64,000 bases of DNA from G963662905 sp965230045 (GTDB lineage Bacteria > Bacteroidota > Bacteroidia > Bacteroidales > WRLA01). The notes beneath the pieces were generated by a model. It searched no databases and had not been told where the DNA came from. It saw only the letters and a program-made list of their open reading frames with translations. Positions 51,089 through 59,915 of this stretch are shown here, in pieces (the stretch's first letter is position 1; each line of letters opens with the position of its first letter). The stretch spans positions 2,356,001 to 2,420,000 of the forward strand of contig OZ245940.1 of NCBI GenBank assembly GCA_965230045.1, in the 5' to 3' direction. The translations under genes and the position numbers were made by a program.

Positions 51089-51120
51089 AACAGAGATATT
51101 ACCGCTATCTCTGTTTTTTA
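51089..51120 (+). terminator. Intrinsic terminator
   Basis: ACAGAGATA (51090-51098) pairs with TATCTCTGT (51106-51114) across a 7-nt loop, followed by six T residues. It lies 26 bp after the small membrane gene. Confidence 0.8.
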
Positions 51121-51310
51121 ATGTCTTGATTTATAGATGTTTTAGTGTGAAAAGAATTGTATTGCAGAAAATTGAAGCCCTTTTTCTCAATGATGCTTTG
51201 ATTTAATTTTTATTTTTGGATAAACTTTGCACAAGAACCTGTGTTAGGTAATTGTGTGCCAATATTTTGAGTCAGCATCAATTACGTTCTAACAGCAAAC
51301 TCTTCATTTT

Positions 51311-52993
51311 ATGAAAAAACAAATATTAAGCTCTTTTCTGATCATGCTTTTCCTTTCGGCTTTTGCTCAGGAAGCTAAGTATGCAATCTATTTTACCGAT
51401 AAAAATGATAATCCCTTCTCAGTTGATAATCCCGGGGAATTTCTTTCCCAAAGAGCAATTGAAAGGCGTCAAAGATTGAATATCCCGATTGACGAATCCG
51501 ATCTGCCCGTCAATCTCCTCTATATCGCTGGTGTTGAAAGCGAGGGTGCGGTTTTTATGAATGCCTCAAAATGGTTAAATACCGCAACTTTTGAAATAGC
51601 TGATGATGCAATTTTGAGCAATATCCTGGCTCTTCCTTTTGTGGAAAAAGCGGTTCTCGTAAAACCCGCCGGTATTCGCTCTGAATTAAAAAATTCGGAT
51701 AAACTTGATCAGGATGAAATTCGTCCGCTTACTGCATCCCAATATTTTAAAGCTTTTTCATCTGCAAATAATGTTTTTGACTATGGCTATGCAGAAAATC
51801 AAATTTCAATGCTTAACGGGATTCCGCTGCATGAAAAAGGCTATGCCGGACAGGGAATGATGATTGCTGTTTTGGATGCAGGTTTTGTCAATGCCGACCA
51901 AATGCCTGCTCTTGACAGTCTTTTTGCTCAAAACCGTATGCTGGGAACCCGTGATTTTGTGCTGCCGGGCAATAATGTCTTCGCTCCCGGAAATCATTCC
52001 CATGGCAGTTCCGTTTTATCCACTATGGCCAGTTGGTCGCCGGGTTTGATCGTGGGCACTGCGCCTTTGGCCAATTACTGGCTGATCAGAACGGAAGATG
52101 GACCTACGGAATACCTGATTGAAGAATATAACTGGGTGGCCGGAGCAGAATTTGCCGATAGCCTTGGTGTAGATGTGATCAATTCGAGTTTGGGATATAC
52201 AACTTTTAATGACCCGGAAATGGATCATACATACGAAGACATGAACGGAGAAACAACTCCTGTTACATTGGGCGCTACCGCAGCCGGTCAAAAAGGTATT
52301 TTGGTATGCAACAGCGCAGGAAACAGCGGGAACGATAGTTGGCATTACATTGGCGCTCCTGCTGATGCGCAACACATAATTACTGTGGGAGCAGTTGACC
52401 CTGAAGGTGTTTATGCGCCTTTTAGCTCCGTTGGGCCTACGGCTGATGGACGGATAAAACCAAACATTACCGCTCAGGGAAGCCAGGCAATCGTCGCTTC
52501 AACAAGTCCGGCAAACGATACGGTTTATGGTGGTTACGGCACTTCTTTCTCTTCGCCGATTGCTGCTGGTATGGTCGCTTGCCTGCGTCAGGCTGCACCG
52601 GATCTTTCTGTTGATGAATTTATTGGCTTATTGGAAGAAAGTTCTTCCTATTACCAAAACCCCGACGATGAATATGGCTATGGAATCCCGGATTTTGAAA
52701 TGGCGCTGAACCTGTCAGGGATTACAAAAACAGATATGCCGCAGGACAATGCATTCCGTATGGTTTCCAAAAATCCGTTTCAGGATGAGATTATCCTTAC
52801 CTCCAATAAGTTAAATACTTTGGTTGATGTTCAGATCATGGATGTGAAAGGAAGCATTGTTTATTCAGGGAGTTTCCGCATTGAGTCGGGTGGTCATATC
52901 GTGATCAATGGCTTGTCCGGGCTTTCTTCTGGAATATACCTGCTTCGTTTGCAATGTCCTCAGGCTACCGAAACGATTAAAATTATCAAATAG
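51311..52993 (+). CDS. Secreted subtilisin-like serine protease with T9SS sorting domain (560 aa)
   Basis: A signal peptide (1-20, ending SAFAQ) is followed by an N-terminal propeptide-like region to about 155, then an S8 peptidase domain: Asp in VLDAGF, His in HSHGSSV, the Asn/oxyanion region CNSAGNSG and the Ser in GYGTSFSSPIAAG. All three catalytic residues are present. The last 75 residues (MVSKNPFQDEIIL, IMDVKGSIVYSG, LSSGIYLLRL) match a type A T9SS C-terminal domain, so it should be secreted and held at the surface or released. The TRIC-type gene begins two bases after the stop, so the two may be co-translated. A TATTTTTG element at 51211-51218 is a possible -7 site. Confidence 0.9.
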   Translation: MKKQILSSFLIMLFLSAFAQEAKYAIYFTDKNDNPFSVDNPGEFLSQRAIERRQRLNIPIDESDLPVNLLYIAGVESEGAVFMNASKWLNTATFEIADDAILSNILALPFVEKAVLVKPAGIRSELKNSDKLDQDEIRPLTASQYFKAFSSANNVFDYGYAENQISMLNGIPLHEKGYAGQGMMIAVLDAGFVNADQMPALDSLFAQNRMLGTRDFVLPGNNVFAPGNHSHGSSVLSTMASWSPGLIVGTAPLANYWLIRTEDGPTEYLIEEYNWVAGAEFADSLGVDVINSSLGYTTFNDPEMDHTYEDMNGETTPVTLGATAAGQKGILVCNSAGNSGNDSWHYIGAPADAQHIITVGAVDPEGVYAPFSSVGPTADGRIKPNITAQGSQAIVASTSPANDTVYGGYGTSFSSPIAAGMVACLRQAAPDLSVDEFIGLLEESSSYYQNPDDEYGYGIPDFEMALNLSGITKTDMPQDNAFRMVSKNPFQDEIILTSNKLNTLVDVQIMDVKGSIVYSGSFRIESGGHIVINGLSGLSSGIYLLRLQCPQATETIKIIK

Positions 52994-52995
52994 GT

Positions 52996-53610
52996 TTGAG
53001 CCTGGATCAGTCCATTTATTTGCTTGATATCCTGGGAACCCTTGCTTTTGCGATTTCCGGGGCTTTGTCGGGCCGTGATAAATCCTACGACCTCTTTGGG
53101 ATATTTGTTGTTGCTTCGCTTACTGCTTTGGGTGGTGGTACAGTACGGGATTTATTGCTCGGAATCAGCCCGGTAAGCTGGATGATGCACACCGAATATC
53201 TGCTTGTTGTTGTTTTCGGTGTATTTGTTTCTGTTCTCTTCCGAAAATATATCAGCCATTTACGCAGAACCCTTCATCTTTTTGATGCCATTGGAATCGG
53301 TGTATTTACCATCATTGGAATTGAAAAAGCTCTGGAAGTAGGCGTAAGCCCCTTTGTTGCTGTGCTTATGGGTACGATGACTGCCGTTTTTGGTGGGCTG
53401 ATGCGCGATATCTTCAATAACGAAATCCCACTAATCCTGCGTAAAGAGATTTATGCTACAGCCTGTTTGTTTGGAGGAATGCTCTTCTTTTTCTTTGCCT
53501 ATATCGGGATGATGCAAATCTGGATCGAAATAAGCACGATTATCGTAATTATCCTCATCAGGCTGTTATCGGTTTATTTCAGGCTTTCCTTGCCTGTGAT
53601 AAGAAATTGA
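52996..53610 (+). CDS. TRIC-type (UPF0126) trimeric cation channel family protein (204 aa)
   Basis: Seven hydrophobic helices arranged as two homologous halves. Each half carries the family motif: FAISGAL...GGGTVRD in the first and FTIIG...FGGLMRD in the second. This GGxxRD pair is characteristic of the bacterial proteins related to trimeric intracellular cation channels; potassium is the probable ion, by homology. The start is a TTG two bases after the stop of the protease gene; an ATG is lacking before the first helix, so translational coupling is likely. Confidence 0.85.
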   Translation: MSLDQSIYLLDILGTLAFAISGALSGRDKSYDLFGIFVVASLTALGGGTVRDLLLGISPVSWMMHTEYLLVVVFGVFVSVLFRKYISHLRRTLHLFDAIGIGVFTIIGIEKALEVGVSPFVAVLMGTMTAVFGGLMRDIFNNEIPLILRKEIYATACLFGGMLFFFFAYIGMMQIWIEISTIIVIILIRLLSVYFRLSLPVIRN

Positions 53611-53628
53611 GGTGGTTGGCTGTAATCT

Positions 53629-53805
53629 AACCTGCTTTATTCATGAATTTTCGTCATGAGCACACAAAACGCAATAAGAGAAAGGGAGCGCAGATTTTTG
53701 GCACACAGGAATAGCCGTAGCTATTTTGAGCACCAAAAAGATAGCATTCCTTTCTATTGCAGCGTTTTGGGCGCGTAATAGATAATTTTATGAATAATGC
53801 AGGCT
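53629..53805. repeat. Palindromic element, family 2, copy g (complete, with short target duplication)
   Basis: 177 bp. The left terminus AACCTGCTTTATTCATGAA and the right terminus (complement AGCCTGCATTATTCATAAA) form a good inverted repeat. CTAA occurs directly on both sides of the CCTGC/GCAGG ends, in the same orientation, as expected of a short target duplication. The interior has GGAATAGCCGTAGCTATTTTG and AAGATAGCATTCC, shared with copy a. Confidence 0.75.
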
Positions 53806-53919
53806 AAATATTGGTTGATTCACAGCTCAATTACCAATGGATTAGATAATCAAAGAACATCGAATCACGACCCGTTTCGTATAGAAACCACTTATTTACA
53901 TAAGTTTATAAGCAAGTTT

Positions 53920-54113
53920 AGATTTCTCCCGGCAACACTCCGCTTTGCTTTGTGTTTTGGTCGAAATGACCTTTTTTTATTGTCAGGAAGCAGGGGGAGG
54001 GCAGATAGCGGGCGTTCCGCGCCCGCTATCTGCCCTCCCCCTGCAAAATAACCGTTAAGATAGTCATTTCGATGGAGGTTTATGCCTGAAAGGCATTGCC
54101 GACTGAGAAATCT
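53920..54113. repeat. Nested palindromic element with a 25-bp perfect apical hairpin (family 4)
   Basis: Outer arms AGATTTCTC (53920-53928) and GAGAAATCT (54105-54113); inner arms TCGAAATGAC (53961-53970) and its complement (54063-54072); apical stem 53990-54014 pairing perfectly with 54020-54044 across the 5-nt loop TTCCG, very GC-rich. The outer arms resemble the inner arms of family 1 (GATTCCTCC, GTCGGAATGACG), but the apical hairpin is unrelated. Confidence 0.8.
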
Positions 54114-54262
54114 ATAAGTTTTTTTGAATAAAACTTATAATCTTAATAATCATTCGTTATTTAGAATGCAGCCAAGTGGTTTAATTTACTCTTAATCTTT
54201 CCTTTGAAGCAGGTTTTATTCATTTTGAACGTATCTTAGCTGAAAATTAATTTGCTTTTAAA

Positions 54263-55165
54263 ATGAAGAAAATAATACTGTTTTTTGGCGCGGCCCTGTT
54301 TTTTGCAGCCTGTAATTGCGGCCAGCACACAAAGATGCCGAAATGTGATGATGCATTTTCCTTTGTCTTTATGACGGATATTCATATCGATACATCAAAA
54401 GTGTCGCATGCCGGATTTGCCAAGACCATTGATACGATCAACACAATGGAGCTGGATTTCGTGCTCACCGGTGGTGATCAGGTCATGGATGCTTTAAACA
54501 AAACCAAAGCCCATGCCGAAAAACTTTATAGCATCTATGATGAAATGAGCAGCAAAATTGCAGTGCCCCTTTACCATACGATAGGTAATCATGAGCTTTA
54601 TGGCGTTTATGATACTTCTGGAAAAACAATGGAGGATGCATTCTATGCAAGCGGGATGTACGAAGATAAATTAGGCAAACCTTACTATCATTTTGAGCAC
54701 AAAGGGTGGCACTTTATATCACTTAATTCCATCGAAACTGAAGGTTTTCGTTACTATGGCGGCATTGATTCGGCGCAAATGATCTGGCTCAAACAAACCT
54801 TGCAGCAAATTTCCGAAGATGCACCGATTGTGCTCAGTACACATATTCCCTTCCTCACGGTTTGGACCGAATTCTATTTTAACGATCCGCTTAAAGCCAA
54901 TCCTGATGGCGTGGTGGTAACTAATGCTATTGAGGTTTTAAAAATGTTTGAAGGACATAATTTGAAATTGGTTTTGCAAGGCCATCTGCATTATTATGAG
55001 GATATTTTTGTCATGGGCACGCATTTTATCACTGCCGGAGCCGTGAGCGCGCATTGGTGGCAGGGGCCGCATATGGGCACCGAAGAAGGTTTCCTGAAAG
55101 TGGATGTTTGTGGCAATGACTGCTCTTGGGAATATGTCGATATTAACTGGTCGCCAAATAATTAG
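54263..55165 (+). CDS. Lipoprotein metallophosphoesterase (300 aa)
   Basis: The signal peptide ends in a lipobox, FFAAC (Cys17), so the protein should be lipid-anchored. The calcineurin-like metal-binding motifs are complete: FMTDIHID (DxH), GGDQVMD (GDxxxD-type), GNHE, STHIPF and QGHLHYYE (GHxH). It acts on phosphoesters outside the cytoplasm; the substrate is unknown. It lies in front of a second lipoprotein gene in the same direction (gap 85 bp, with its own -7 element). Confidence 0.88.
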   Translation: MKKIILFFGAALFFAACNCGQHTKMPKCDDAFSFVFMTDIHIDTSKVSHAGFAKTIDTINTMELDFVLTGGDQVMDALNKTKAHAEKLYSIYDEMSSKIAVPLYHTIGNHELYGVYDTSGKTMEDAFYASGMYEDKLGKPYYHFEHKGWHFISLNSIETEGFRYYGGIDSAQMIWLKQTLQQISEDAPIVLSTHIPFLTVWTEFYFNDPLKANPDGVVVTNAIEVLKMFEGHNLKLVLQGHLHYYEDIFVMGTHFITAGAVSAHWWQGPHMGTEEGFLKVDVCGNDCSWEYVDINWSPNN

Positions 55166-55219
55166 CTTGTACACTTTGGTTGATTTGGAAAAACAACTTT
55201 CAAATCATTGGCTTTTTTT

Positions 55220-55227
55220 TAAATTTG
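55220..55227 (+). promoter_or_regulatory. -7 promoter element of the small lipoprotein gene
   Basis: TAAATTTG fits TAnnTTTG, 23 bp before the ATG at 55251. It supports this start over an in-frame upstream one that lies inside the phosphoesterase gene. Confidence 0.45.
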
Positions 55228-55250
55228 CATTGTCTAAAACCAAATGCCTT

Positions 55251-55643
55251 ATGAAATACCTGAGAGCAAGATTGCTTTTTCTGTTTTCTTTTTTGATGAT
55301 TTTCCTTGCATCATGTTCCGGTCCCTTAACAATGGACAATAACGGGCAAATGATTGAATATCCGGTCGATACCGAGTTTTTGCTGGAATTGCCTGCACCC
55401 GAAGGTGCTCTGTGGCAGGTTGCGGATATCAACAGCTCGGTTGTAAAAGCCATTGGCGAGCCAAAAATTACAATAGATGAGGCAAAAGGCGAGGCTGTGT
55501 ATGAATTTACTTTTAAAACCGTTGCTCCGGGCGATTCGCCTTTGAAGTTGTTTTGCAAACTGAAAGATGAAAACTCAAGCGTACTCGATAGCTATGAATT
55601 GCAAATTATCAGTGGTACTATTGGTCGCATCGAAGCAGAATAG
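55251..55643 (+). CDS. Small lipoprotein of unknown function (130 aa)
   Basis: A signal peptide ends with the lipobox FLASC. The mature part has the look of a beta-sandwich: FLLELPAPEGALWQVAD, then AKGEAVYEFTFKTVAPGDSPLKLFC, resembling the chagasin/inhibitor I42-like pattern of small secreted protease inhibitors (GxxW, and a PGxxxL turn), but the match is weak. An in-frame start at 55104 is rejected because it would overlap the phosphoesterase gene and hide the signal peptide. Confidence 0.65.
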   Translation: MKYLRARLLFLFSFLMIFLASCSGPLTMDNNGQMIEYPVDTEFLLELPAPEGALWQVADINSSVVKAIGEPKITIDEAKGEAVYEFTFKTVAPGDSPLKLFCKLKDENSSVLDSYELQIISGTIGRIEAE

Positions 55644-55671
55644 AAAGTGTTTGCAAGGATCAGTTTCTGCC

Positions 55672-56334
55672 TTATTTTTTTAGCATTTCTGCATTAAAAT
55701 CCTGAAGGCTTGGTAGTACCCAATCTGCGATCTGAAATTTTGGATTATCGAGATTTTTGTGTTCCGGTACGCCAATTACCTGCATGCGTGCGGCCTTTGC
55801 AGCAATAATTCCATTCAGGCTGTCCTCAAAAACAATGCATTCCGAAGCTTTGGCTTCCATTTTATCGGCAACATGCATGAATATTCCCGGATGAGGTTTT
55901 CCGAATTTTTCATATTCGCCCGAATGCACAAAATCAAAATACTGTCGTAATTCCAGCCGATCAATCGCACCATTGATAATCCGCATCATGGAGCTGGAGG
56001 CAATGGCTGTTTTTAGGCCCAATGACCTGCAAAGTTTTACTGCTTCAACCGCTCCCGGCATGGGCTCTGCTTTTTGGGCTATCAGTTCTTCTACCTCATT
56101 CAGCACTTCTTCTTCTAATTGCTCAAAGCTTTTCTTTTCCAGGTTCCAGGGTTTTTGACGGTATATTTCGGCAATGGATTCATCTACGCGAAATCCTTTG
56201 AACTGCTGGCACATCTCCAAAGTAACTTCAATGCCGATGCGGGCGAAAACACTCATCTCGGCTTCTTCCCAAAGGGGCTCTGAATTAATCAGCAGGCCGT
56301 CCATATCAAAAATGGCAAGTTTGTAGTATTGCAT
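55672..56334 (-). CDS. HAD-family sugar-phosphatase (YniC/beta-phosphoglucomutase-like), 220 aa
   Basis: Motif I is FDMDGLLINSEPLWEEAE near residue 9 (catalytic Asp and Asp+2), motif II is IASSSM, motif III the Lys in KFGKPHPGIF, and motif IV VFEDSLNG. A helical cap lies between motifs I and II. The SEPLW wording is that of YniC/HxpB-like 2-deoxyglucose-6-phosphatases. Cytoplasmic. It lies downstream of the gcvT terminator on the same strand, so it is probably expressed separately. Confidence 0.85.
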   Translation of the reverse strand: MQYYKLAIFDMDGLLINSEPLWEEAEMSVFARIGIEVTLEMCQQFKGFRVDESIAEIYRQKPWNLEKKSFEQLEEEVLNEVEELIAQKAEPMPGAVEAVKLCRSLGLKTAIASSSMMRIINGAIDRLELRQYFDFVHSGEYEKFGKPHPGIFMHVADKMEAKASECIVFEDSLNGIIAAKAARMQVIGVPEHKNLDNPKFQIADWVLPSLQDFNAEMLKK

Positions 56335-56344
56335 TTTTTAGCTT

Positions 56345-56378
56345 TTAAAAAAGGGCTGCCCAAAAAGAACAGCCCTTT
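56345..56378 (-). terminator. Intrinsic terminator of the guaA-LysM-gcvT operon
   Basis: On the minus strand the stem AAAGGGCTG/CAGCCCTTT (56378-56370 with 56358-56350) is followed by a run of T residues. It begins 19 bp after the gcvT stop. Confidence 0.8.
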
Positions 56379-56396
56379 GATTATCAGAATGTTTGA

Positions 56397-57500
56397 TTAT
56401 CCTTTGTAGAATGGGAGGCGTACAATTTTCGCTTTAATCAGCTTTTTGCGCACGCGGATAAAAATTTCGGTGTCCAGTTTCCAGTAGCCTTTGTTTAAAT
56501 AGCCTAAACCAATGGCTTTTCCTGTGCTGGGCGACTGTGTTCCAGAAGTTACTTCACCGATTACATTGCCTTCTGCATCGCAGATTTCGTAATGCTGGCG
56601 GGGGATGCCACGATCAATCATTTCAAAAGCTTTCAGCCTGCGGCTTACGCCTTCTTCTTTTTGTTGGAGCAAAAGCTCGCGGTCGATGAATTGATTGTCA
56701 TCAGAGAATTTAGTGATCCAGCCCAGTCCGGCTTCAATTGGGGATGTTTCGTCGTTGATGTCGTTACCGTACAGGCAATAACCCATTTCAAGGCGGAGCG
56801 TATCGCGGGCGCCAAGTCCGGCAGGTTTGATGCCAAACTCTTCACCGGCTTCCATTACGGCTTTCCAGATTTTATCGGCATCTTCATTGGCCATATAAAT
56901 TTCGCAGCCACCGGCACCGGTATAGCCTGTTGTACTGAAAATGATGTCTTTTACACCGGCAAACGTAAGTTTTTTGAAAGTATAAAATTCCATATCCTCA
57001 ACGGGCGTATCGGTCAGTTTTTGCATGGCTTTGAGCGCAAGGGGGCCTTGAACTGCCAGCTGTGCAATTTCATCCGAAGCATTATAGATATCTTTGCCAA
57101 TTTCAAGACCTTTGATCTCGGCTTGTTTCACCATCCAGTTCCAGTCTTTTTCAATATTGGCTGCATTGATAACCAAAAGGTAAGTTTCTGTATCGATGCG
57201 ATAAACCAATAAATCATCAACAATGCCACCTTTGCCGTTGGGCATGCAGCTGTACTGAACTTTGCCATCGTGCAGCTGTGCAACATCGTTTGATGTGATG
57301 TACTGTGTAAATTCGTAGGCTTTTGGGCCTTTTACCCAAACTTCACCCATATGGGAAACGTCAAAAATGCCAAGTTTTTCACGAACGTTATTATGCTCGG
57401 CCACCAGTCCTTCGTACTGGACCGGCATGTTGTATCCGGCAAAAGGCACCATTTTTGCGCCCATTTCGATGTGGTAGCGGGTAAAAGCTGTATCTTTCAT
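56397..57500 (-). CDS. gcvT: Aminomethyltransferase (glycine cleavage T protein)
   Basis: 367 residues, the usual length. Typical GcvT segments: FAGYNMPVQYEG near residue 20, FDVSHMGEV near 46, GYTGAGGCEIY near 192, ARDTLRLEMGYCLYGND near 230 and SPIEAGLGW. It takes the aminomethyl group from the H protein onto tetrahydrofolate, releasing ammonia. No gcvH or gcvP gene is near, so the rest of the system lies elsewhere. It follows the LysM gene by 28 bp and ends at a strong terminator. Confidence 0.95.
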   Translation of the reverse strand: MKDTAFTRYHIEMGAKMVPFAGYNMPVQYEGLVAEHNNVREKLGIFDVSHMGEVWVKGPKAYEFTQYITSNDVAQLHDGKVQYSCMPNGKGGIVDDLLVYRIDTETYLLVINAANIEKDWNWMVKQAEIKGLEIGKDIYNASDEIAQLAVQGPLALKAMQKLTDTPVEDMEFYTFKKLTFAGVKDIIFSTTGYTGAGGCEIYMANEDADKIWKAVMEAGEEFGIKPAGLGARDTLRLEMGYCLYGNDINDETSPIEAGLGWITKFSDDNQFIDRELLLQQKEEGVSRRLKAFEMIDRGIPRQHYEICDAEGNVIGEVTSGTQSPSTGKAIGLGYLNKGYWKLDTEIFIRVRKKLIKAKIVRLPFYKG

Positions 57501-57528
57501 TTTATAAATCCTTTAAATGGTACAATAA

Positions 57529-59895
57529 TTAGTTTGTAGTATTATTATCAATTGTAAATCTATAATCAGGATTTTCGTATTTCCTTAAATCAATTATTTC
57601 GTAGTCTTTTATTTTATAGGCATTCCAATAGGTATTTTCATAACCATTTCCGTGTTCATGCCTGAAATCCAGCTTTGTATGTAGTGGCTTTACCGGTATG
57701 CGATTGATGCACGAGCGGAAATCGCGCCCATAAGCTGCACTGGCATAAGCAAAATACATCATATAATCATAACCTTTTATGGCCAGCATATCGGGTTCTG
57801 TATTGTAGCGCCCACGGTATTTGATCATAAAGCGCCTCATGGCATCCGATTGATAATCAACCAAAGCAGAGCTTGGAATCTTCACTTTCAGGTTTTGCAG
57901 GTATTCCGTTTGGATATTGTCCACATCTTCCCAATGAGGAAAACCGGTGAGCTGGATATCAAAAGTGTCTTTGAGTTCGTTGAGCTGGCGGAGGATTTCC
58001 AGAATGAATATTTTATCATCGCTTAAAGTGAAAACTAGGTTTTTCTTTAAAGTGTCGGCTTGCTCGATAAAACCTGTGATGCTGTCGTCCATGTAAATCA
58101 GCTCATGGTAATTTTTTTTGTAACCGAAATCATCCTTGCTCCATGCATTGATTTTGTTTTTCAGCTTCAATGCCAGCCCGCTGTGTTGATATTTGTTGCC
58201 GCGGACAATAAAAACTTTATACGCGGAGTCGTTATATGGCGGCAAAAGGTCAGTAGCCAGATCTACAGTGCTTTCCACCGATGGCTCAACTTTAAATACC
58301 CAAGGGTTTCCATTGATGATTTCCGGGCGTCCCGAAATGGCATTCACCAAAGGAATGCCGTGGCTGCGCGCAAAATCACTGACCAGCTTGAAGTTTTTGG
58401 TAAATAAGATGCCGATAATCAGGTTCATATCGGCCATGGCACTTTCCTTTAATTGTGCCTTGGTTTCCTCAAGGTCATGCGATACATTATAAACATGTAA
58501 ATCAATGTCGATTCCCAATTGGGTAAGGCTGTCCAGGGCAATCATCGCGCCTTCATAAAAGGGTAAGTATCTGAAATTGCGGAAATCTGAAATTTTACTG
58601 AATTCATTGATGTTGTGGAAAGTGTTTTCATCATATTGATCTAAGTAGAAAGGCAACATCAGTGCAATATCAATCTTTTGTCCGTTTAAAACCGATGGGG
58701 CACATATAGATCTTCCGTCAAAATCAGTTTCTTCTTCCTGGATTTCTTCCTCGGCTTCTTCAACTACACTGAAAATTTCATTATAATCCACATGGCGTTC
58801 CTCGAGTGGAATACGGATGCTTTCACCGGTTTTGATCTTTCTGCCAACACGCGGGTTCATGCGCTCCAAACGCTCAACGGAAACATCATACCTCTTGGCT
58901 ATGTTTTTGACTTTTTCTTTCTTTTCTGCTGTATGGCTGATATAGTCGGGAACCACTGTGCTGAGCGGGAAACGGATAATCTGGTTAATAAAAATATCGT
59001 TCGTAAGGGTAGGGTTGATGCTTTTGAGCTCATCAATGGCTACAGCATAAAAACGCGCCAGGCTGTATAAATTTTCGCCTTGTTTTACCTTGTGGTAAAC
59101 ATATAAAGAGTCACGGTACGGATAAACTTGCTCCTGTTCCTGCTCGGTGGATACCGGTTCAAAGCCGGGTTTGGGAATATAGATTTTTTGGCCAAACTTG
59201 AGGCCGTTGATCAGTTCGGGATTGAGCGCAATAAGTGTTTCGATGCTGGTATTGAATTTTTTAGAAATTCCGTACAGCGTTTCACGTGCTTTGGCAGTAT
59301 AAACAAAAACAGAATCTTTGGATTGCCTGCTTTCTGCTTTTTTTGAGCTTTTATTGGATTGGGAAACAGTGGGTTTTTCTTCTTTAACTTCACTGGCAAT
59401 TATTCCACCACTCACCTTTTTATTTTCATTTTTTTCAAGGCTCCAGGGAATACGCAGCTGGTAATCAATTGGCAGGTCATTTGTTTCTAAGTCGGGATTG
59501 GCTTTTTTTATGGCATCAATGCTTTGGCTGTAGATGCGGGAGATGCTGTATAATGTTTCTCCCGGACGAACCATGTGGAAAATATAGGATCCGTCATCTT
59601 TCTTGTTTGAAGCAGGATTTTTAACGCCCAAAGGGATATAAACCGCCTGCCCGATGCTGATGCCTTGGTCTGCTCCCGGATTGATACGGTATAACTCTTC
59701 GAGGCCAATCTCATATTTTTTTGAAATGGCATACATGGTTTGTTTGGGTTCCACAATATGTACCATGTATTCAATACCGTCAACCATTTCAAGGTCTCCG
59801 GTTTTTAGTTCCTGATTTTCAGTAACAACTTCCTGTGCCTGACTGAACAGGCAAAGCAGGCTAAAAGCAATGATTAAAAAAAGCGTTTTGCTCAT
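57529..59895 (-). CDS. Five-LysM protein fused to a periplasmic-binding-protein-like domain (788 aa)
   Basis: A signal peptide (1-20) is followed by five LysM modules at about 45-90, 105-150, 195-240, 268-315 and 320-365, each with a version of GETLYSISRxY ... NP ... IPL. An acidic linker (VVEEAEEEIQEEE) leads to a C-terminal domain of about 390 residues, IDIALMLPFYLDQ ... GIL ... DYQSDAMRRFMIKYRGRYNTEPDMLAIKGYDYMMYFAYA, that fits type I periplasmic-binding proteins (branched-chain amino-acid receptor fold). It probably binds peptidoglycan and senses or holds a small ligand in the periplasm. The gene lies 20 bp after guaA. No transporter genes are adjacent. Confidence 0.85.
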   Translation of the reverse strand: MSKTLFLIIAFSLLCLFSQAQEVVTENQELKTGDLEMVDGIEYMVHIVEPKQTMYAISKKYEIGLEELYRINPGADQGISIGQAVYIPLGVKNPASNKKDDGSYIFHMVRPGETLYSISRIYSQSIDAIKKANPDLETNDLPIDYQLRIPWSLEKNENKKVSGGIIASEVKEEKPTVSQSNKSSKKAESRQSKDSVFVYTAKARETLYGISKKFNTSIETLIALNPELINGLKFGQKIYIPKPGFEPVSTEQEQEQVYPYRDSLYVYHKVKQGENLYSLARFYAVAIDELKSINPTLTNDIFINQIIRFPLSTVVPDYISHTAEKKEKVKNIAKRYDVSVERLERMNPRVGRKIKTGESIRIPLEERHVDYNEIFSVVEEAEEEIQEEETDFDGRSICAPSVLNGQKIDIALMLPFYLDQYDENTFHNINEFSKISDFRNFRYLPFYEGAMIALDSLTQLGIDIDLHVYNVSHDLEETKAQLKESAMADMNLIIGILFTKNFKLVSDFARSHGIPLVNAISGRPEIINGNPWVFKVEPSVESTVDLATDLLPPYNDSAYKVFIVRGNKYQHSGLALKLKNKINAWSKDDFGYKKNYHELIYMDDSITGFIEQADTLKKNLVFTLSDDKIFILEILRQLNELKDTFDIQLTGFPHWEDVDNIQTEYLQNLKVKIPSSALVDYQSDAMRRFMIKYRGRYNTEPDMLAIKGYDYMMYFAYASAAYGRDFRSCINRIPVKPLHTKLDFRHEHGNGYENTYWNAYKIKDYEIIDLRKYENPDYRFTIDNNTTN

Positions 59896-59915
59896 AATCG
59901 TTTTAAGATCTTAAA

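Noticed and set aside
53797..54051. Open frame of 84 codons
   Set aside because: It runs through the palindromic element at 53920-54113 and part of another; its codons are palindrome sequence.
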